From Planctomycetales bacterium (lineage in GTDB: Bacteria; Planctomycetota; Planctomycetia; Pirellulales; Pirellulaceae), in NCBI GenBank assembly GCA_020427005.1, contig JAGQOY010000007.1, forward strand, positions 1 to 64,000: a DNA stretch of 64,000 bases, read 5' to 3'. A model generated the notes under the pieces. It searched no databases. It was not told the origin of the DNA and saw only the letters and a list, made by a program, of their open reading frames with translations. Below, piece by piece: positions 8,545 through 18,974 of the stretch. A program made the translations under genes and the position numbers. How positions within the stretch are numbered: the stretch's first letter is position 1; every line of letters starts with the position of its first letter.

Positions 8545-10056
8545 ATGTATTTAGAAAAAGTACAGGAAGTCATCGTGGGCGAGCCAGTTCCAGGAATCAG
8601 AATCCGTAACTTGAATGAAGCGAGAGTTTCAGGAACTAGCAATTACGTTGTCTATTGGATGACGGCCTTCCGGCGGGTCCGCTATAACTTCGCACTTCAG
8701 CATGCGCGAGATTTAGCCCTAAGCTATAAAAAACCGCTGCTGATATTGGAACCCTTGAGATGCGGTTATCGCTGGGCCTGTGACCGGTTTCATCGCTTTG
8801 TCATCGAAGGCATGATCGATAACGACGTATCCTGTAGTGACAAGAATGTGACGTACTATCCGTATCTGGAACCACAAGCTGGATCCGCCAGTCATTTGAT
8901 TGAAACGCTTAGCAAGCAAGCTACTGCGATTGTAACGGATGATTTTCCCTGTTTCTTTCATCCCCACATGAATCGCTTAGCGGCGCGCCGCGTTGCCTGT
9001 CCTCTCGTGGCCGTTGACAGCAACGGGCTCATGCCTATGTCTCATGCTGACCGAACATTTACTGTGGCCCATTCTTATCGTCGCTGGATGCAAAAGGAAC
9101 TCCCCGAGCATTTGCATGGTTTCCCAGAAGCAACTCCGTTAGCCAATAGCAAGCTAAAGGGAATTCCGCAGCTCGGCGAAGTCCCAGGAGAGTTCCTGCA
9201 AAGATGGCCAAGGTCCGAGATTGATGGTCTATTGGCAAGTACCGGCCTTTTCCATTTTCCAATAGATCATGGAGTTGCACCTGGGGTATTGGCAGGAGGA
9301 TCTCGCGAAGCAAAACGGTTCTTGAAGCGATTTATTGCACAACGCCTAGCAAGCTACGACGGCGATCGCAATGAACCCGATGAGCTAGGAGCGAGCGAGT
9401 TGAGTCCCTATCTTCACTTTGGCCATATTTCGGCGCATGAGGTCTTTTCGGACGTCATGGAGAGTGAGCATTGGAATCTTGGAAAACTAAGCATACCCAA
9501 TGGCAAAGTCGAGGGATTCTGGGGTGTTAGCAAACACCTAGAGGCATTTTTGGATCAATTGTGTACATGGCGCGAGATTGGTTTCAATATGTGCTTTCGC
9601 GAGCCAAATTACGCTCAATTCAAGTCGTTACCCACTTGGGCTCAAGAGACTTTGGGAAAGCACAAAAATGATCCTCGACCATACGTGTATTCACGACAAC
9701 AGCTGGATGCATCTGAGACCCATGACGAGATTTGGAATGCAGCCCAACGCCAACTAGTTAGAGAAGGAAGAATACACAATTACATGCGCATGTTGTGGGG
9801 CAAGAAGATTTTGCAGTGGTCACCTGATCCGCATACTGCACTTCGAAATATGGTTGAATTGAACAACAAATACGCGCTAGATGGACGCGATCCGAACTCT
9901 TACAGTGGAATTTTTTGGGTTCTGGGTCGCTATGATCGGGCGTGGGGACCAGAGCGAGCAATTTTTGGCAAGATTCGCTACATGACCAGCGAAAACACAG
10001 CCAAGAAGCACCGTCTAAGCAGTTACATCAGGAAATATTCGGCTGACGGCGAATGA
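8545..10056 (+). CDS. phr: deoxyribodipyrimidine photolyase (class II-like)
   Basis: A 503-residue cytosolic flavoprotein predicted to repair UV-induced cyclobutane pyrimidine dimers using light. The N-terminal alpha/beta domain begins with SNYVVYWMTAFRRVRYNFAL, close to the class II pattern. The C-terminal FAD-binding helical domain contains ELSPYLHFGHIS, YNFAL-linked helices, MRMLWGKKILQWSPDP, NNKYALDGRDPNSYSGIFW and YDRAWGPERAIFGKIRYM. The length is usual for the class. No strong Shine-Dalgarno precedes the ATG. It is divergent from the prepilin peptidase and convergent with the next gene; no photoreceptor or partner gene is adjacent. Confidence 0.9.
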   Translation: MYLEKVQEVIVGEPVPGIRIRNLNEARVSGTSNYVVYWMTAFRRVRYNFALQHARDLALSYKKPLLILEPLRCGYRWACDRFHRFVIEGMIDNDVSCSDKNVTYYPYLEPQAGSASHLIETLSKQATAIVTDDFPCFFHPHMNRLAARRVACPLVAVDSNGLMPMSHADRTFTVAHSYRRWMQKELPEHLHGFPEATPLANSKLKGIPQLGEVPGEFLQRWPRSEIDGLLASTGLFHFPIDHGVAPGVLAGGSREAKRFLKRFIAQRLASYDGDRNEPDELGASELSPYLHFGHISAHEVFSDVMESEHWNLGKLSIPNGKVEGFWGVSKHLEAFLDQLCTWREIGFNMCFREPNYAQFKSLPTWAQETLGKHKNDPRPYVYSRQQLDASETHDEIWNAAQRQLVREGRIHNYMRMLWGKKILQWSPDPHTALRNMVELNNKYALDGRDPNSYSGIFWVLGRYDRAWGPERAIFGKIRYMTSENTAKKHRLSSYIRKYSADGE

Positions 10057-10120
10057 CTCGTCTGGGCGAATGCATGACGGTTACGAACGCAATCGGTCGG
10101 ACTGAAAACGCCATAGCTTC

Positions 10121-10146
10121 AGGCAATTCTCAAAAATAAATTGCCT
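10121..10146. terminator. hairpin between convergent genes
   Basis: An 8-bp perfect stem (AGGCAATT/AATTGCCT) with a 10-nt A-rich loop lies between the convergent photolyase and HPS-like genes. There is no clear U-tract on either side, so a bidirectional terminator role is only suggested by position. Confidence 0.35.
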
Positions 10147-10211
10147 TGATGCAAACATCTGTGAGGTTGCCCAAAGTTATGCCGGATTCTCGTGATATCT
10201 ATGAGCATGCC

Positions 10212-10925
10212 TTAGAGTTGCTTGCCCTTCACGGGTACATCGCCATAAGCGTGTACTTGATCGCAAATCTGCTTTAACACCTCGCCCAGGTTGCCACCTG
10301 CTCGTGCAAACCTGTCCGGTTCAATCGCTAGTGGGGCTCCAATTACAACCAGCGGAGCACCGAAGCTGGGTGTTTGAATTGCTTGATCGATGGATAGACC
10401 GCCGACAGCTTGCACCGGAACGCTTACAGCACTGACCACTTCGCGCAGTTGATCCAAAGGTGTGGGAGCCGTTTCTCCGCGGGCGGCTATTCCTCTGCGC
10501 TCATCAAATCCTATATGGTGGATGATCACATCGCAACCGAGGTCTTCGAGCAGTCGTGCGCCATCGATCATGTTAGGGCACCCCAAGTTGTCCCCCATAA
10601 CGCCAATTCCATAATCCTTCCCAGCTTGGCAAACGACTTTGATTGTCTCTTCATGAGCTCGAGCCATGACGACAACATAATTTGCTCCCGCTTTGGCCAT
10701 CATCTCGGCTTCCAAATAGCCTCCATCCATAGTTTTAAGGTCGGCTACGATTGGTGTTTCTGGAAATCGTGCACGCAATTCCCGAACCGCCCTAAGACCT
10801 TCGGCCAATATCAAGGGAGTTCCTGCCTCAAGCCAATCTACCCCAGAGGACAATGCCAACTCAGCAGTTTCTAAAGCCTCTTCTATAGATGTAACGTCTA
10901 ACGATATTTGCACCACGGGCTTCAT
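10212..10925 (-). CDS. 3-hexulose-6-phosphate synthase-like (HUMPS/OMPDC superfamily)
   Basis: About 237 residues forming a (beta/alpha)8 barrel of the orotidine-phosphate-decarboxylase superfamily. The signature DxKxxD is present in PIVADLKTMDGGYLEAE; other landmarks are VIIHHIGFDERRGIAARG and a phosphate-binding VQAVGGLSIDQA ... GAPLVVIGAPLA. Family enzymes (HPS) join formaldehyde and ribulose 5-phosphate to hexulose 6-phosphate, or act as 3-keto-L-gulonate-6-P decarboxylase; this sequence looks nearer the HPS branch. No phosphohexuloisomerase (hxlB) is adjacent, so the pathway partner must lie elsewhere. ATG at 10925 preferred to the preceding TTG. Confidence 0.8.
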   Translation of the reverse strand: MKPVVQISLDVTSIEEALETAELALSSGVDWLEAGTPLILAEGLRAVRELRARFPETPIVADLKTMDGGYLEAEMMAKAGANYVVVMARAHEETIKVVCQAGKDYGIGVMGDNLGCPNMIDGARLLEDLGCDVIIHHIGFDERRGIAARGETAPTPLDQLREVVSAVSVPVQAVGGLSIDQAIQTPSFGAPLVVIGAPLAIEPDRFARAGGNLGEVLKQICDQVHAYGDVPVKGKQL

Positions 10926-11180
10926 CAAGGCTGTCCTTCAAACTGGCATGGCACTACGTAACAGGCATGCACACGAAAATTAGAATTGATCACACAATCG
11001 CATTCTACCAATTCGGCATAATTCGACGAGACGCATTGAAAGCAATTCGTGCAGCCACGGACGAAGAGTTCAATTCAAACATTTTTCATTGAAAGTACAG
11101 CGATTGAGTGCAGCAAAGTGCAATAGGAGCGCGCAGGATGGAGTAGTGAGCGGTGGAAGAACTGTGGTGAAGAGATGTAG

Positions 11181-11474
11181 CTATTCGACAGACAGAATCT
11201 TGATGCGCACTTGTTCGATGGATAGATGTTCGACGTGGAATCGCTTTTGCCGATTGGTTTGACCAGAAAGCAGCTGAACCTTGGATTTCGCGACTCCTAG
11301 AGACCGGGCCAGGACATCGGCAATGGCCTTGTTGGCTTTGCCGTCTTCTGGGGCAGCCGTCACGGCGACTTTTAACATACCGTTATGTTCTCCCGTGATG
11401 GCATTGCGCTTTGCATTTGGCTGGGCTCTGACAGGAATAACGACTCCTCCCTCTAGTTCTTCGAGTTCAATCAT
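11181..11474 (-). CDS. DUF167 (YggU family) protein
   Basis: A 97-residue cytosolic protein with the DUF167 core: GGVVIPVRAQPNAKRNAITG, LKVAVTAAPEDGKANKAIAD, LARSLGVAKSKVQLLSGQTNRQKRF. The function is unknown in the family. It overlaps the upstream yggS-like gene by 8 bp; the YggS/DUF167 pairing is common in bacteria and indicates one transcript. Length is normal. Confidence 0.92.
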   Translation of the reverse strand: MIELEELEGGVVIPVRAQPNAKRNAITGEHNGMLKVAVTAAPEDGKANKAIADVLARSLGVAKSKVQLLSGQTNRQKRFHVEHLSIEQVRIKILSVE

Positions 11475-12201
11475 GTGTTATTACCCGATCCCAAAGTAGA
11501 GTACCTAATCGAACCTGGGTAGCGCCTTCGGCAATAGCCTCACGGAAATCTCCGCTCATTCCCATCGACAATTTGGACAATTCCAATCCACTTGCGGCGG
11601 ATAAAGTGTCCCGTAACTGGCGTACAGCGGCAAATTCGCATCGGGCCGCATCACCGTTGGCTCCTAGGGTGGCCATTGCCATCAGACCAGCCAGGCGTAG
11701 ACCCGGTAATGACATGAAATGTGGCAGCTGTTGTTGCAGTTCTTGGGGGGTGAGTCCGGTTTTACTAGCGTCTTGAGTTATGTTGACTTCTAGCAAGACG
11801 TCCAATTCAATATTCAAATCCTGAGCCAAGCTGCTCACTGATTCAGCTAAGCGTAGGCTATCTAGAGACTCCAGACAAGAAAGCATAGGCAGCGTTCGAC
11901 GAGCCTTGTTGCGTTGCAAATGCCCAATCAAGTGCCATTGGCAGGCAGGTTCATTTGCGTCGGGAGTTTGTTGTTTGAAATATTCATATTTTTCCCACAA
12001 GCTCTGCGGTCGATTCTCGCCAAGGATCTTGCATCCAGCGCAAGACAGTTGCCAAGCCAGTTCAGGAGCAACGTACTTGGTAACTCCTACAATCGTCACT
12101 TCTTCATAACGGCGTCCAGCGGCCGCACAAGCCTCCGATACGGCTGCGATGGCAGACTGCCAGTTCTGGCTGATAATTTCTGCCATATTTGAATTTATCA
12201 T
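11467..12201 (-). CDS. YggS-family pyridoxal-phosphate homeostasis protein
   Basis: A 244-residue fold-type III PLP protein (YggS/PLPBP). The PLP lysine lies in VTIVGVTKYVAPELA. Further conserved blocks are LGENRPQSLWEKYE, WHLIGHLQRNKA, LDVLLEVNITQDASKTGL, GLMAMATLG and LSMGMSGDFREAIAEGATQVRLG. Members bind PLP without a known catalytic reaction and help maintain cellular B6 and amino-acid balance. Starts are ATG at 12201 or an internal Met five codons later (MAEIISQNW). It overlaps the downstream DUF167 gene. Confidence 0.92.
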   Translation of the reverse strand: MINSNMAEIISQNWQSAIAAVSEACAAAGRRYEEVTIVGVTKYVAPELAWQLSCAGCKILGENRPQSLWEKYEYFKQQTPDANEPACQWHLIGHLQRNKARRTLPMLSCLESLDSLRLAESVSSLAQDLNIELDVLLEVNITQDASKTGLTPQELQQQLPHFMSLPGLRLAGLMAMATLGANGDAARCEFAAVRQLRDTLSAASGLELSKLSMGMSGDFREAIAEGATQVRLGTLLWDRVITHD

Positions 12202-12321
12202 TTTGTTGTCCAGCCAACCTTAAATTCGTTCCCGTGCGTTAACTGCGGATTTGTATCAGAACCATCCCCGTGAAACCAGTCGATATGGACACAGAGGCCC
12301 ACTGATCCTGTCGAGCAGGCG

Positions 12322-13971
12322 TTAGTCGTCCCAGTACTGCCGCGAATCGCTGAGCACTTTTTGATAGACTCGGCGGGCTGCATCGTAGACGGCAAGAACA
12401 CGATCTTGTAAGGCGGCGGACGGAAATCGTGCAGGCTGAGTCTTGGCGATTTCTTCCAAGATGGCTATCCAACGTAGCATGTAGGCGGCATCATCGGCAA
12501 AGGCCGTTGGCTGGTCGTCAACGGAAATGTATATCGGACTTGTATGAGCCTGTCGTAGCATTCCATCTGGAGCACGATAAATGACTCGAGCAGCTAGCCA
12601 GCCGCTTCGGTTGGGCGCCAAATCAAAGTGCATATTCCGGTGGATGATGGGGTTAGGTTTTTCAGTCTGCAGGTTCAAGGATGAAATAACATTGCCATTG
12701 TTGATTAGTTGCAATCCTTCTAGCAGATCAATGGATTGGACATCTATGTCGATACTTATACTCTGGCCGTTGGCAGAGCGAACGGAAATGGACTCGCCTG
12801 GCAAACAGCCATTGGCGCTTAACATCAACACCGGGCCGGTAGTAGCGAACGACCTTCCAGATCGAATAGCCGTCCACATTTTGTCGGCTGTCAATGGACC
12901 ATCAATTTGAGCATAAACACGGTTAAAACCGGTTGGTACTGGCATGACGCCTATCGCAGACCCGCCAGAAACGCCCAGGTGAAAACCACAGTTAAGCAGG
13001 CGGTAGTAGAGGCCATTCGTGCGATGGAAAAGTCCATCACCCTCGGCTGAATTGGACTCACCTGCCGCAATTGGACCTATCATTCCCCAGCCGCCGTTGA
13101 GCGTAGCATTGCGATGATAATGGTTATGGCAAATCTGAATTGTGTCCAAGGCTCCTAATGCAGCACCTACTACCGTTTCCGACCAGGCCGGTTTGTCACT
13201 ATCTAGAACGACCTGGGGAGACATCGATTGGGCAAGTTTGCCCAGTGCTGCGTCGGTTGGGAAATACTCTCCAAACTCAGAAACGAGGATGGGTTTCTTG
13301 AGGTTGAACAGAAAGGTTGCTCCAACGGATCCACCCGGGATTGCGTTGGCCTGTATGCGTTCGATCTCGATATTGTTGCGTGTGATAACGTGTTTGGTGT
13401 CGACAATGTCAGGTGTTAGATAGCTTGCATCTGGCCAGTTATCTCGCCAAGATTCCTCACGGCCGCGGAGCCAGTAGCTGAAGGCTGGTACGAGATTCAC
13501 ATCGTCAGCTAAGGCTAGTTGCCGAAGTATTTTCGGATCTTGCTGACCAAAGTGGACGTGTAAGTCTGCTGAATACCATCCACTCTCGGTCAAGTCGATC
13601 CAACGTACCAATTGCACCGTGTGGTCGGTTGTATGGTTCGATTCTAAAACCAGCACATCATCGATCGGAAAATACTCTTTCCCTTTTTCGATGTGGACAT
13701 GCAATGTCCCGGCAGGAACCTCGATACCGAATTCTCCATCACAACTAAAGCTTTGGTCTCTAGCGTAGGCAACTGCAGTGCTTGGTTGTAAAGGCTGAAA
13801 AAAACGTTTTCCCTGTACTTCGACCCAAGCTCGAGCCGCAGTTAATTCGCCAGATGCGTCCACAATCCGGACATTTAGCCGGGCCGTATCCGCTGCCTGT
13901 GTGTTGGGCCCAAAAGCTATTACCCATGTGCAAAATGCCACACGAACAAATTTGACCATCGCAGCAATCAT
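12322..13971 (-). CDS. secreted CehA/McbA-like PHP metallohydrolase
   Basis: A 549-residue exported protein: the signal peptide (VKFVRVAFCTWVIAFGPNTQAA) precedes an N-terminal beta domain (LNVRIVDASGELTAARAWVE). A PHP/CehA-type metal site starts at WYSADLHVHFGQ (HxH) and continues with ICHNHYHRNATLNGGWG and a late TTGPVLMLSANG. The CehA/McbA family contains carbamate and ester hydrolases, but the natural substrate here is unknown. It precedes no obvious partner: the SGNH/dehydrogenase cytochrome gene upstream on the same strand ends 59 bp away, so co-transcription is possible. ATG at 13959 is an alternative start. Confidence 0.75.
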   Translation of the reverse strand: MIAAMVKFVRVAFCTWVIAFGPNTQAADTARLNVRIVDASGELTAARAWVEVQGKRFFQPLQPSTAVAYARDQSFSCDGEFGIEVPAGTLHVHIEKGKEYFPIDDVLVLESNHTTDHTVQLVRWIDLTESGWYSADLHVHFGQQDPKILRQLALADDVNLVPAFSYWLRGREESWRDNWPDASYLTPDIVDTKHVITRNNIEIERIQANAIPGGSVGATFLFNLKKPILVSEFGEYFPTDAALGKLAQSMSPQVVLDSDKPAWSETVVGAALGALDTIQICHNHYHRNATLNGGWGMIGPIAAGESNSAEGDGLFHRTNGLYYRLLNCGFHLGVSGGSAIGVMPVPTGFNRVYAQIDGPLTADKMWTAIRSGRSFATTGPVLMLSANGCLPGESISVRSANGQSISIDIDVQSIDLLEGLQLINNGNVISSLNLQTEKPNPIIHRNMHFDLAPNRSGWLAARVIYRAPDGMLRQAHTSPIYISVDDQPTAFADDAAYMLRWIAILEEIAKTQPARFPSAALQDRVLAVYDAARRVYQKVLSDSRQYWDD

Positions 13972-14030
13972 GATCTGCCTGTCAGATGAACACGGTCAAG
14001 AAACGAAGGCGTGACGTGAACAAGCGTTAG

Positions 14031-17000
14031 CTAACGTTTCCTTATTTCGAGAATATACTTGATCAGATCATTAAACTCCTGTCGATTTTTCAATTGTTTT
14101 GCCAGACCGGGTGGCATGATGGAGGTACGCGAGTCAACCGTGTCTTCTATATCATCTTTGTTCAAGGTCAACGGTTCTGGCATAGCCAAGTTATGGATCA
14201 CAATTTCATTTTCTGATTCCGACACTCGTATGCCAGTATAAATCTGCCCGGCATTCGTCAGGATAGTGATCTGAGCAAAATCTTTGTCGATCCGCTTGGA
14301 GGGTCGCAAAACAGAGTCCACTAGTTCCGCAGGCGTCAATACTGACTGCAGTTTGGAAAGCTCCGGCCCAAGTCGCCTAGCTCCAGTAGGAGGATCGTGG
14401 CAAGCGAAACAGGCGGCTGCAGACTTGTAGAAAAGAGTCTTACCTTGTTCGGCGTTTCCGGTGACATCTGCCAATTGCGCAAGCTCAGCAGGGTCAGCAG
14501 CTAGCAACTCGTTTTCCAACTCGTCATTGGAAAACGTTTCCGTATCTATGCCAATGTCTTTTAAGATCAATTCGGCCTCCAAAGGATGTTCCGCAAGCAA
14601 TTCGTCAGGCAGCCAGAATGTTGTACGCGTGCTGGTTTCGGCGCGGACACGAGCGACTGTTTCGGACGAGATGGTAGAAGAGCTGTTGCCCCAGGTGTTG
14701 CGTACGAAAGTCAGTACAGCGGCCAATTCTTCGTCGTTTAATAGATTTTTGAAGGCCGTCATTGGCGGAACGCCACGCGCTGGATCGTATGTCTTACCGT
14801 GCACGTCGAGCTTACCCCACAAACCGTGGAGGGCCATCTTTACCAAGCGTTCTTCGCTGCCGTTGACCCAGGCACTGCCGACTAATGAAGGATAGACCAC
14901 ACCGTTTCCTTGGCCAGTAGCTAAGTGACAGGTGGCACAGTGCGATTCGCGTTGGTAGATTTGCGATCCCAACAGGTAGGCGTCCTGCTCTACCGTGCTA
15001 AGTCGTTTCGGAGCCTCGAACTTGACGAATTCAATTTCCGCCGGTGCAGCAAATCCGCTGGCACCCTTTGCATCCACGTTGTACCAAAAATGTTGAACCG
15101 TTTTAGCAGCTACAACGGCATGTGGAACTGAGGAATTCAATAGTTTTTCAAGCAGTGCCTCGTTTTTTACGTTGTGTTGTTGGTGTAACCACAGCGCTTC
15201 CAATAAGTGATGAGCTTCGGTTTCATCATTGGGATTGAAATTAGCCATCCATTTTTGGGTAGCGGCGATAACTGCTTTCGAGTCGCGTCCACTCAATTCG
15301 ACTCGAGTTCGATGCCGGATGCCGTTCACGGGATGTTTAAGGTTATCGAGAAGCGTCTCAATCGATTCACCGTAAATTCTTACAGGCTTCTGAAGCGGCC
15401 GATTCTTAACCGTCAAACGAATAATGCGTCCATGCAAATGGTCGCGGTTAGGATCGCGTATGTTGTGCTGCATATGGCCGATGATTACATTTTGCCAGTC
15501 GGAGACGTACAAGGCTCCATCCTCTCCGACGATAGTGTCGGTCGGTCGAAAGTTGCGATCTTCGCTATTGATCACCTCTTTAACGGGTGTCCCCCAGACC
15601 TCGCCAAATTGGTGCCCGGCATCATCGCCATCGCGATCTAGGTCGTATTGTTTAACGCCCAGAAATCCAATGGTATTGCAGATCAAAAAATCCTGTTGCA
15701 TGTCATCAGGAAAGTGTTCCGAAGAGAGGATTTCGTCGGCGGCGACCGGCCGAAATTCTTTCGTTAAGAGCTCATGCATCTTAAAGCCCTTGCCTTCGGG
15801 TCGGACTTGGTAGGACTTGCCGCCGGTTCCGTCATTGGCATAGCAATAGCCCCAATAATCGAAACTTGTACCATGCGGGTTCGGCGAATTTCCGGCATGG
15901 GGAGTGATCACGAATGTGCGGGGATCGAATCGATACATTCCAGAATCACCGATGTTCAGATTGCGTTTCCATGGTGTTTCGTGATTGTGAACCAAAAAGA
16001 TTCCGCTTTGCCAGTAGATTCCACCGTCGGGGCCGTAGATCAGGTTATTCGCGGCATGGTGAGTGTCTGCAGTTCCCAAGCCCTGCAGCAAAACGTACCG
16101 TACATCAGCCTGATCGTCTCCGTCGGTATCTTTGAGGAATAGCAGATCTGGGCCTGATGTTACGACCACACCGCCACCCCAAAATTCGAATCCCAAAGGG
16201 TTGTGGACATGAGCGAAGATTTTGCGTCGGTCGGCCACGCCATCTCGATCCGTGTCCTCGAAAATCATCAAAGTGTCGTTCATTTCCTTCAAGGGCTCCC
16301 ACTTGGGATATGTGTTCCAGCACGCAGCCCATAATCGTCCATGCGCATCGACTTGCATCTGCACTGGATTGGCCATATCTGGAAACATTTCCTCCGACGC
16401 AAAAACGTTTAGTTCGTATCCTTCCGGCACAATCATCTTGGCGATGCTATCCGCCGGACTTAGGTACTCGACGTTGCCTTCTTTCTCTTTGCTGGAGCTC
16501 TTACTACCTCCTCCAACATTTGAAGTGACTTGGACTGGTGGTGGTACATTGCTATCATCGACCTCATAAACTCGACCTTTGGCCGCTGCCCAAATCGCAG
16601 GATCGCGGTTGGCCGTCATTGTGTCTAGCATTTTTAGTTCGTGTTGCAATACTTCCGCATTGCTTTGACCATCAACAAAGGTCAGTGTCGAACGTCCGCC
16701 CCAAATATCATTTCCATCCGTGGCATGATAGCGGTTGTGCCAGTGCCAATTCTTGTCTTTGACCGCAGCATAAATGCTGGCCAGGGCATCGTCGGGAGGT
16801 GAAGGTTTATCCAGCAAAGCCTCGGAAATAACGTTTGCCAGTTCGTGATAACCCGCTGCATTCAAATGAATTCCATTGAGCGTGAACTGAGTCGGGCTAG
16901 ATGCGAAAAGCTGAAACGTCGGGGAGTAAAGATCGATGAAGGTTGCTTGCGACTCGGCAGCCGCGCGACGAGTTGCTTCTGTATACGCAGCCAAATTTGC

Positions 17001-17528
17001 GTTTAGCTGAATGCCGTCAGGTAGATTTGGATCGCCCGTTGATTCGTAAGCAATGGGACTGAAAAGTACAAAACGTGCATCGACTCCTTGTTCTCTGCGC
17101 AGCGCGCGATATCTCGCAACTAGTTTGACCAGTTCTACCTCGTAGGCATCCGCGCCAGCCGGGCCATCAAAGGATTCGTTGTATCCGTACATGACGAATA
17201 CAACGCTGGGTGCGACAAATTGCAAATACTCTTCATCGTTGGTGAATCCTTGGTTGCGTGGCCGCTTGTTTACCATGTCACCCGAAAAACTCATGTTTCG
17301 AAAGCTAACATTCAAGTCCCTTAAGTGACTTTGCAGAACCGTCTCTACCCATGGATCGTGTTGCATGCGATCGGCCAGTCCATTGCCAAACACGGCGACG
17401 ACATCGTTAGGCCTAAACTCAAACGGATCGGCAGCGCAAGTGGTTGACACTCCAAACGAACCGGAAAGTAGTAGGGATAGTGAAAGTACGGACCAGAGTT
17501 CCTGGCATCGGAAAAATGATCTGATCAT
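14031..17528 (-). CDS. PVC-type SGNH / dehydrogenase / dicytochrome c protein
   Basis: A 1165-residue exported protein with a signal peptide ([22 protein letters not shown]). Domains in order: SGNH-hydrolase-like (~35-245; [37 protein letters not shown]), a PVC membrane-bound-dehydrogenase propeller (~360-700; [69 protein letters not shown]), a helical linker, a first cytochrome c (CATCH near 862; [13 protein letters not shown]) and a terminal Pirellula/Verrucomicrobium heme domain (CFACH near 1037; [31 protein letters not shown]). By family it is an envelope redox enzyme acting on sugars or polymers; the substrate is unknown. A close relative with an extra cupredoxin lies at 51968-55807. Confidence 0.88.
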   Translation of the reverse strand: MIRSFFRCQELWSVLSLSLLLSGSFGVSTTCAADPFEFRPNDVVAVFGNGLADRMQHDPWVETVLQSHLRDLNVSFRNMSFSGDMVNKRPRNQGFTNDEEYLQFVAPSVVFVMYGYNESFDGPAGADAYEVELVKLVARYRALRREQGVDARFVLFSPIAYESTGDPNLPDGIQLNANLAAYTEATRRAAAESQATFIDLYSPTFQLFASSPTQFTLNGIHLNAAGYHELANVISEALLDKPSPPDDALASIYAAVKDKNWHWHNRYHATDGNDIWGGRSTLTFVDGQSNAEVLQHELKMLDTMTANRDPAIWAAAKGRVYEVDDSNVPPPVQVTSNVGGGSKSSSKEKEGNVEYLSPADSIAKMIVPEGYELNVFASEEMFPDMANPVQMQVDAHGRLWAACWNTYPKWEPLKEMNDTLMIFEDTDRDGVADRRKIFAHVHNPLGFEFWGGGVVVTSGPDLLFLKDTDGDDQADVRYVLLQGLGTADTHHAANNLIYGPDGGIYWQSGIFLVHNHETPWKRNLNIGDSGMYRFDPRTFVITPHAGNSPNPHGTSFDYWGYCYANDGTGGKSYQVRPEGKGFKMHELLTKEFRPVAADEILSSEHFPDDMQQDFLICNTIGFLGVKQYDLDRDGDDAGHQFGEVWGTPVKEVINSEDRNFRPTDTIVGEDGALYVSDWQNVIIGHMQHNIRDPNRDHLHGRIIRLTVKNRPLQKPVRIYGESIETLLDNLKHPVNGIRHRTRVELSGRDSKAVIAATQKWMANFNPNDETEAHHLLEALWLHQQHNVKNEALLEKLLNSSVPHAVVAAKTVQHFWYNVDAKGASGFAAPAEIEFVKFEAPKRLSTVEQDAYLLGSQIYQRESHCATCHLATGQGNGVVYPSLVGSAWVNGSEERLVKMALHGLWGKLDVHGKTYDPARGVPPMTAFKNLLNDEELAAVLTFVRNTWGNSSSTISSETVARVRAETSTRTTFWLPDELLAEHPLEAELILKDIGIDTETFSNDELENELLAADPAELAQLADVTGNAEQGKTLFYKSAAACFACHDPPTGARRLGPELSKLQSVLTPAELVDSVLRPSKRIDKDFAQITILTNAGQIYTGIRVSESENEIVIHNLAMPEPLTLNKDDIEDTVDSRTSIMPPGLAKQLKNRQEFNDLIKYILEIRKR

Positions 17529-17707
17529 GCGCGTCGTTCCGAAAGCTTTGGGGTATGTTGGGCAGGGAAGAGGAGGGGATCGCCATCGTCAAGACAGTAG
17601 ATTGTTTTCTTAACGAAAGCTCAAGATATGATAATCGATCCAAGACTGTCGCGTTTCGAAAAGGCGAATTGCAGCTCTTGTTTTAGCAGGAAGAGTCCTA
17701 TTGGTTC

Positions 17708-17735
17708 AAAAAAAAAGGTTGCTCATTGAGCAACC
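17708..17735 (-). terminator. Rho-independent terminator of PEP-CTERM gene
   Basis: Perfect 8-bp stem GGTTGCTC/GAGCAACC with a 3-nt loop. On the minus strand it is followed by a run of nine U residues. It lies 38 bp past the stop of the PEP-CTERM gene. Confidence 0.85.
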
Positions 17736-17772
17736 GTTTCGAAAAATATGTTGAGTTGAGAAATTAGCGAAA

Positions 17773-18570
17773 TTATCGCTTACGACGTCGCATACCGACC
17801 GCAGCACAACCAATCGCTACCAGCAAACCAGCAGAAGGTTCTGGGACTGCTGTTAACGAGAAATCATCGTAATAGATTGCTTGAACCACGTTATCAGCGT
17901 TGGAACCGACTTCATTACCAACCCAAATATTCATGCCAGCTAAGGCAGGTGCGGCTGCGGTAATATTCCACGGTGCATTGGCTACCACAGTTGCACCGTT
18001 GTAAGTATAGCTGAATGTATCGGCGTCGAGATTGATGTTAACTACGTGTTCTGCCCACTGTCCAAATTGGATGGCAGCAAGGGTAGTTGTCGGAGGAATA
18101 AAAGCAGCGGTAGTAGTGTATTGCCATGGGATGATGGCTTGGCCACCTCCAAAAATATTTCCACCATCGGTAGCAATGTCCAGTCCCGTGTCGAACGCAC
18201 CTGGCAATAATCCTTCTGTGATAAACAGGTCCGACGTCGAGTCAAATCCCGTTTCCACAAACTGCCAAAATCGGAATTGGTATTGCCCAGAGGTGAGCAG
18301 AGTCGGAAAGTTTACGAACACATCGGATCCGTATCCATTGCCGGAGGAAGGGCCTTCAATCAATTTCAAAGAGTGGTTGCCACTGTGGGCCACATCTGTG
18401 GATATCGCCACCGGTTCGGCAGCACCAGCGAATTCTGTCCAGCCTCCGCTTAAGGACGTGAAATTGCCGGCGGCATAGGAGTCAAAATTATCGGTCCATA
18501 TGGCAGCATGGGAAAAACCGCTTAGCCCACAAACCAACAGGAAGGATGTCAATCTAGGTAGCTTCATCAT
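17773..18570 (-). CDS. PEP-CTERM sorting-domain protein
   Basis: A 265-residue exported protein. The signal peptide (LTSFLLVCGLSGFSHA) precedes a beta-rich, Gly/Ser/Thr-rich body of laminin-G/concanavalin-like appearance (WTDNFDSYAAGNFTSLSGGW, WAEHVVNINLDADTFSYTYN). It ends with a PEP-CTERM signal: AVPEPSAGLLVAIGCAAVG followed by MRRRKR, i.e. PEP motif, membrane helix and basic tail. Such proteins are processed by an exosortase and released or attached at the surface, often with exopolysaccharide. No exosortase gene is in the window. A strong terminator follows, so this is the last gene of its transcript and probably monocistronic. Confidence 0.88.
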   Translation of the reverse strand: MMKLPRLTSFLLVCGLSGFSHAAIWTDNFDSYAAGNFTSLSGGWTEFAGAAEPVAISTDVAHSGNHSLKLIEGPSSGNGYGSDVFVNFPTLLTSGQYQFRFWQFVETGFDSTSDLFITEGLLPGAFDTGLDIATDGGNIFGGGQAIIPWQYTTTAAFIPPTTTLAAIQFGQWAEHVVNINLDADTFSYTYNGATVVANAPWNITAAAPALAGMNIWVGNEVGSNADNVVQAIYYDDFSLTAVPEPSAGLLVAIGCAAVGMRRRKR

Positions 18571-18974
18571 TAGACCTCAACACAAAACTCAAATAATTCG
18601 AGATTAGGCTTTGCAAACTCAATTGAGTTCGCTGGGTAAGAGAGATTTCTGCTTGTCAGGCCCTAAGGGTACCTGAATCCAGGGCATCCGAATTCAAAAA
18701 TGGAAACGCAGGCCTTCTCTGATGGCGATTAGCCGCCAAGGATAGTAACAGCTCTACCCTCAGTTTGCGATATGCGTAGGTTGAATTTTTAACCCATTTT
18801 GTCCAGTCTGCCATGTAAAACACATCTTGTGGGTGGTGTTCTATCGGGTTTAGACGGGTGCAATAGAACTGCACGTAGTTTATTGCAATTGAGAAACTGT
18901 TATCCGGTTACACTTCATGGCATTGTTTCAAATCAACGATATCGGACTTCGACTATAGGAAGGAGATACTGGCG
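18571..18974. promoter_or_regulatory. divergent intergenic region with strong ribosome binding site
   Basis: A gap of about 400 bp between the divergent PEP-CTERM and hydrolase genes that must hold both promoters. The only site I can support is the Shine-Dalgarno GGAAGGAGAT at about 18959-18968, eight to nine bases before the hydrolase ATG. No conserved gene is seen inside. Confidence 0.5.
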
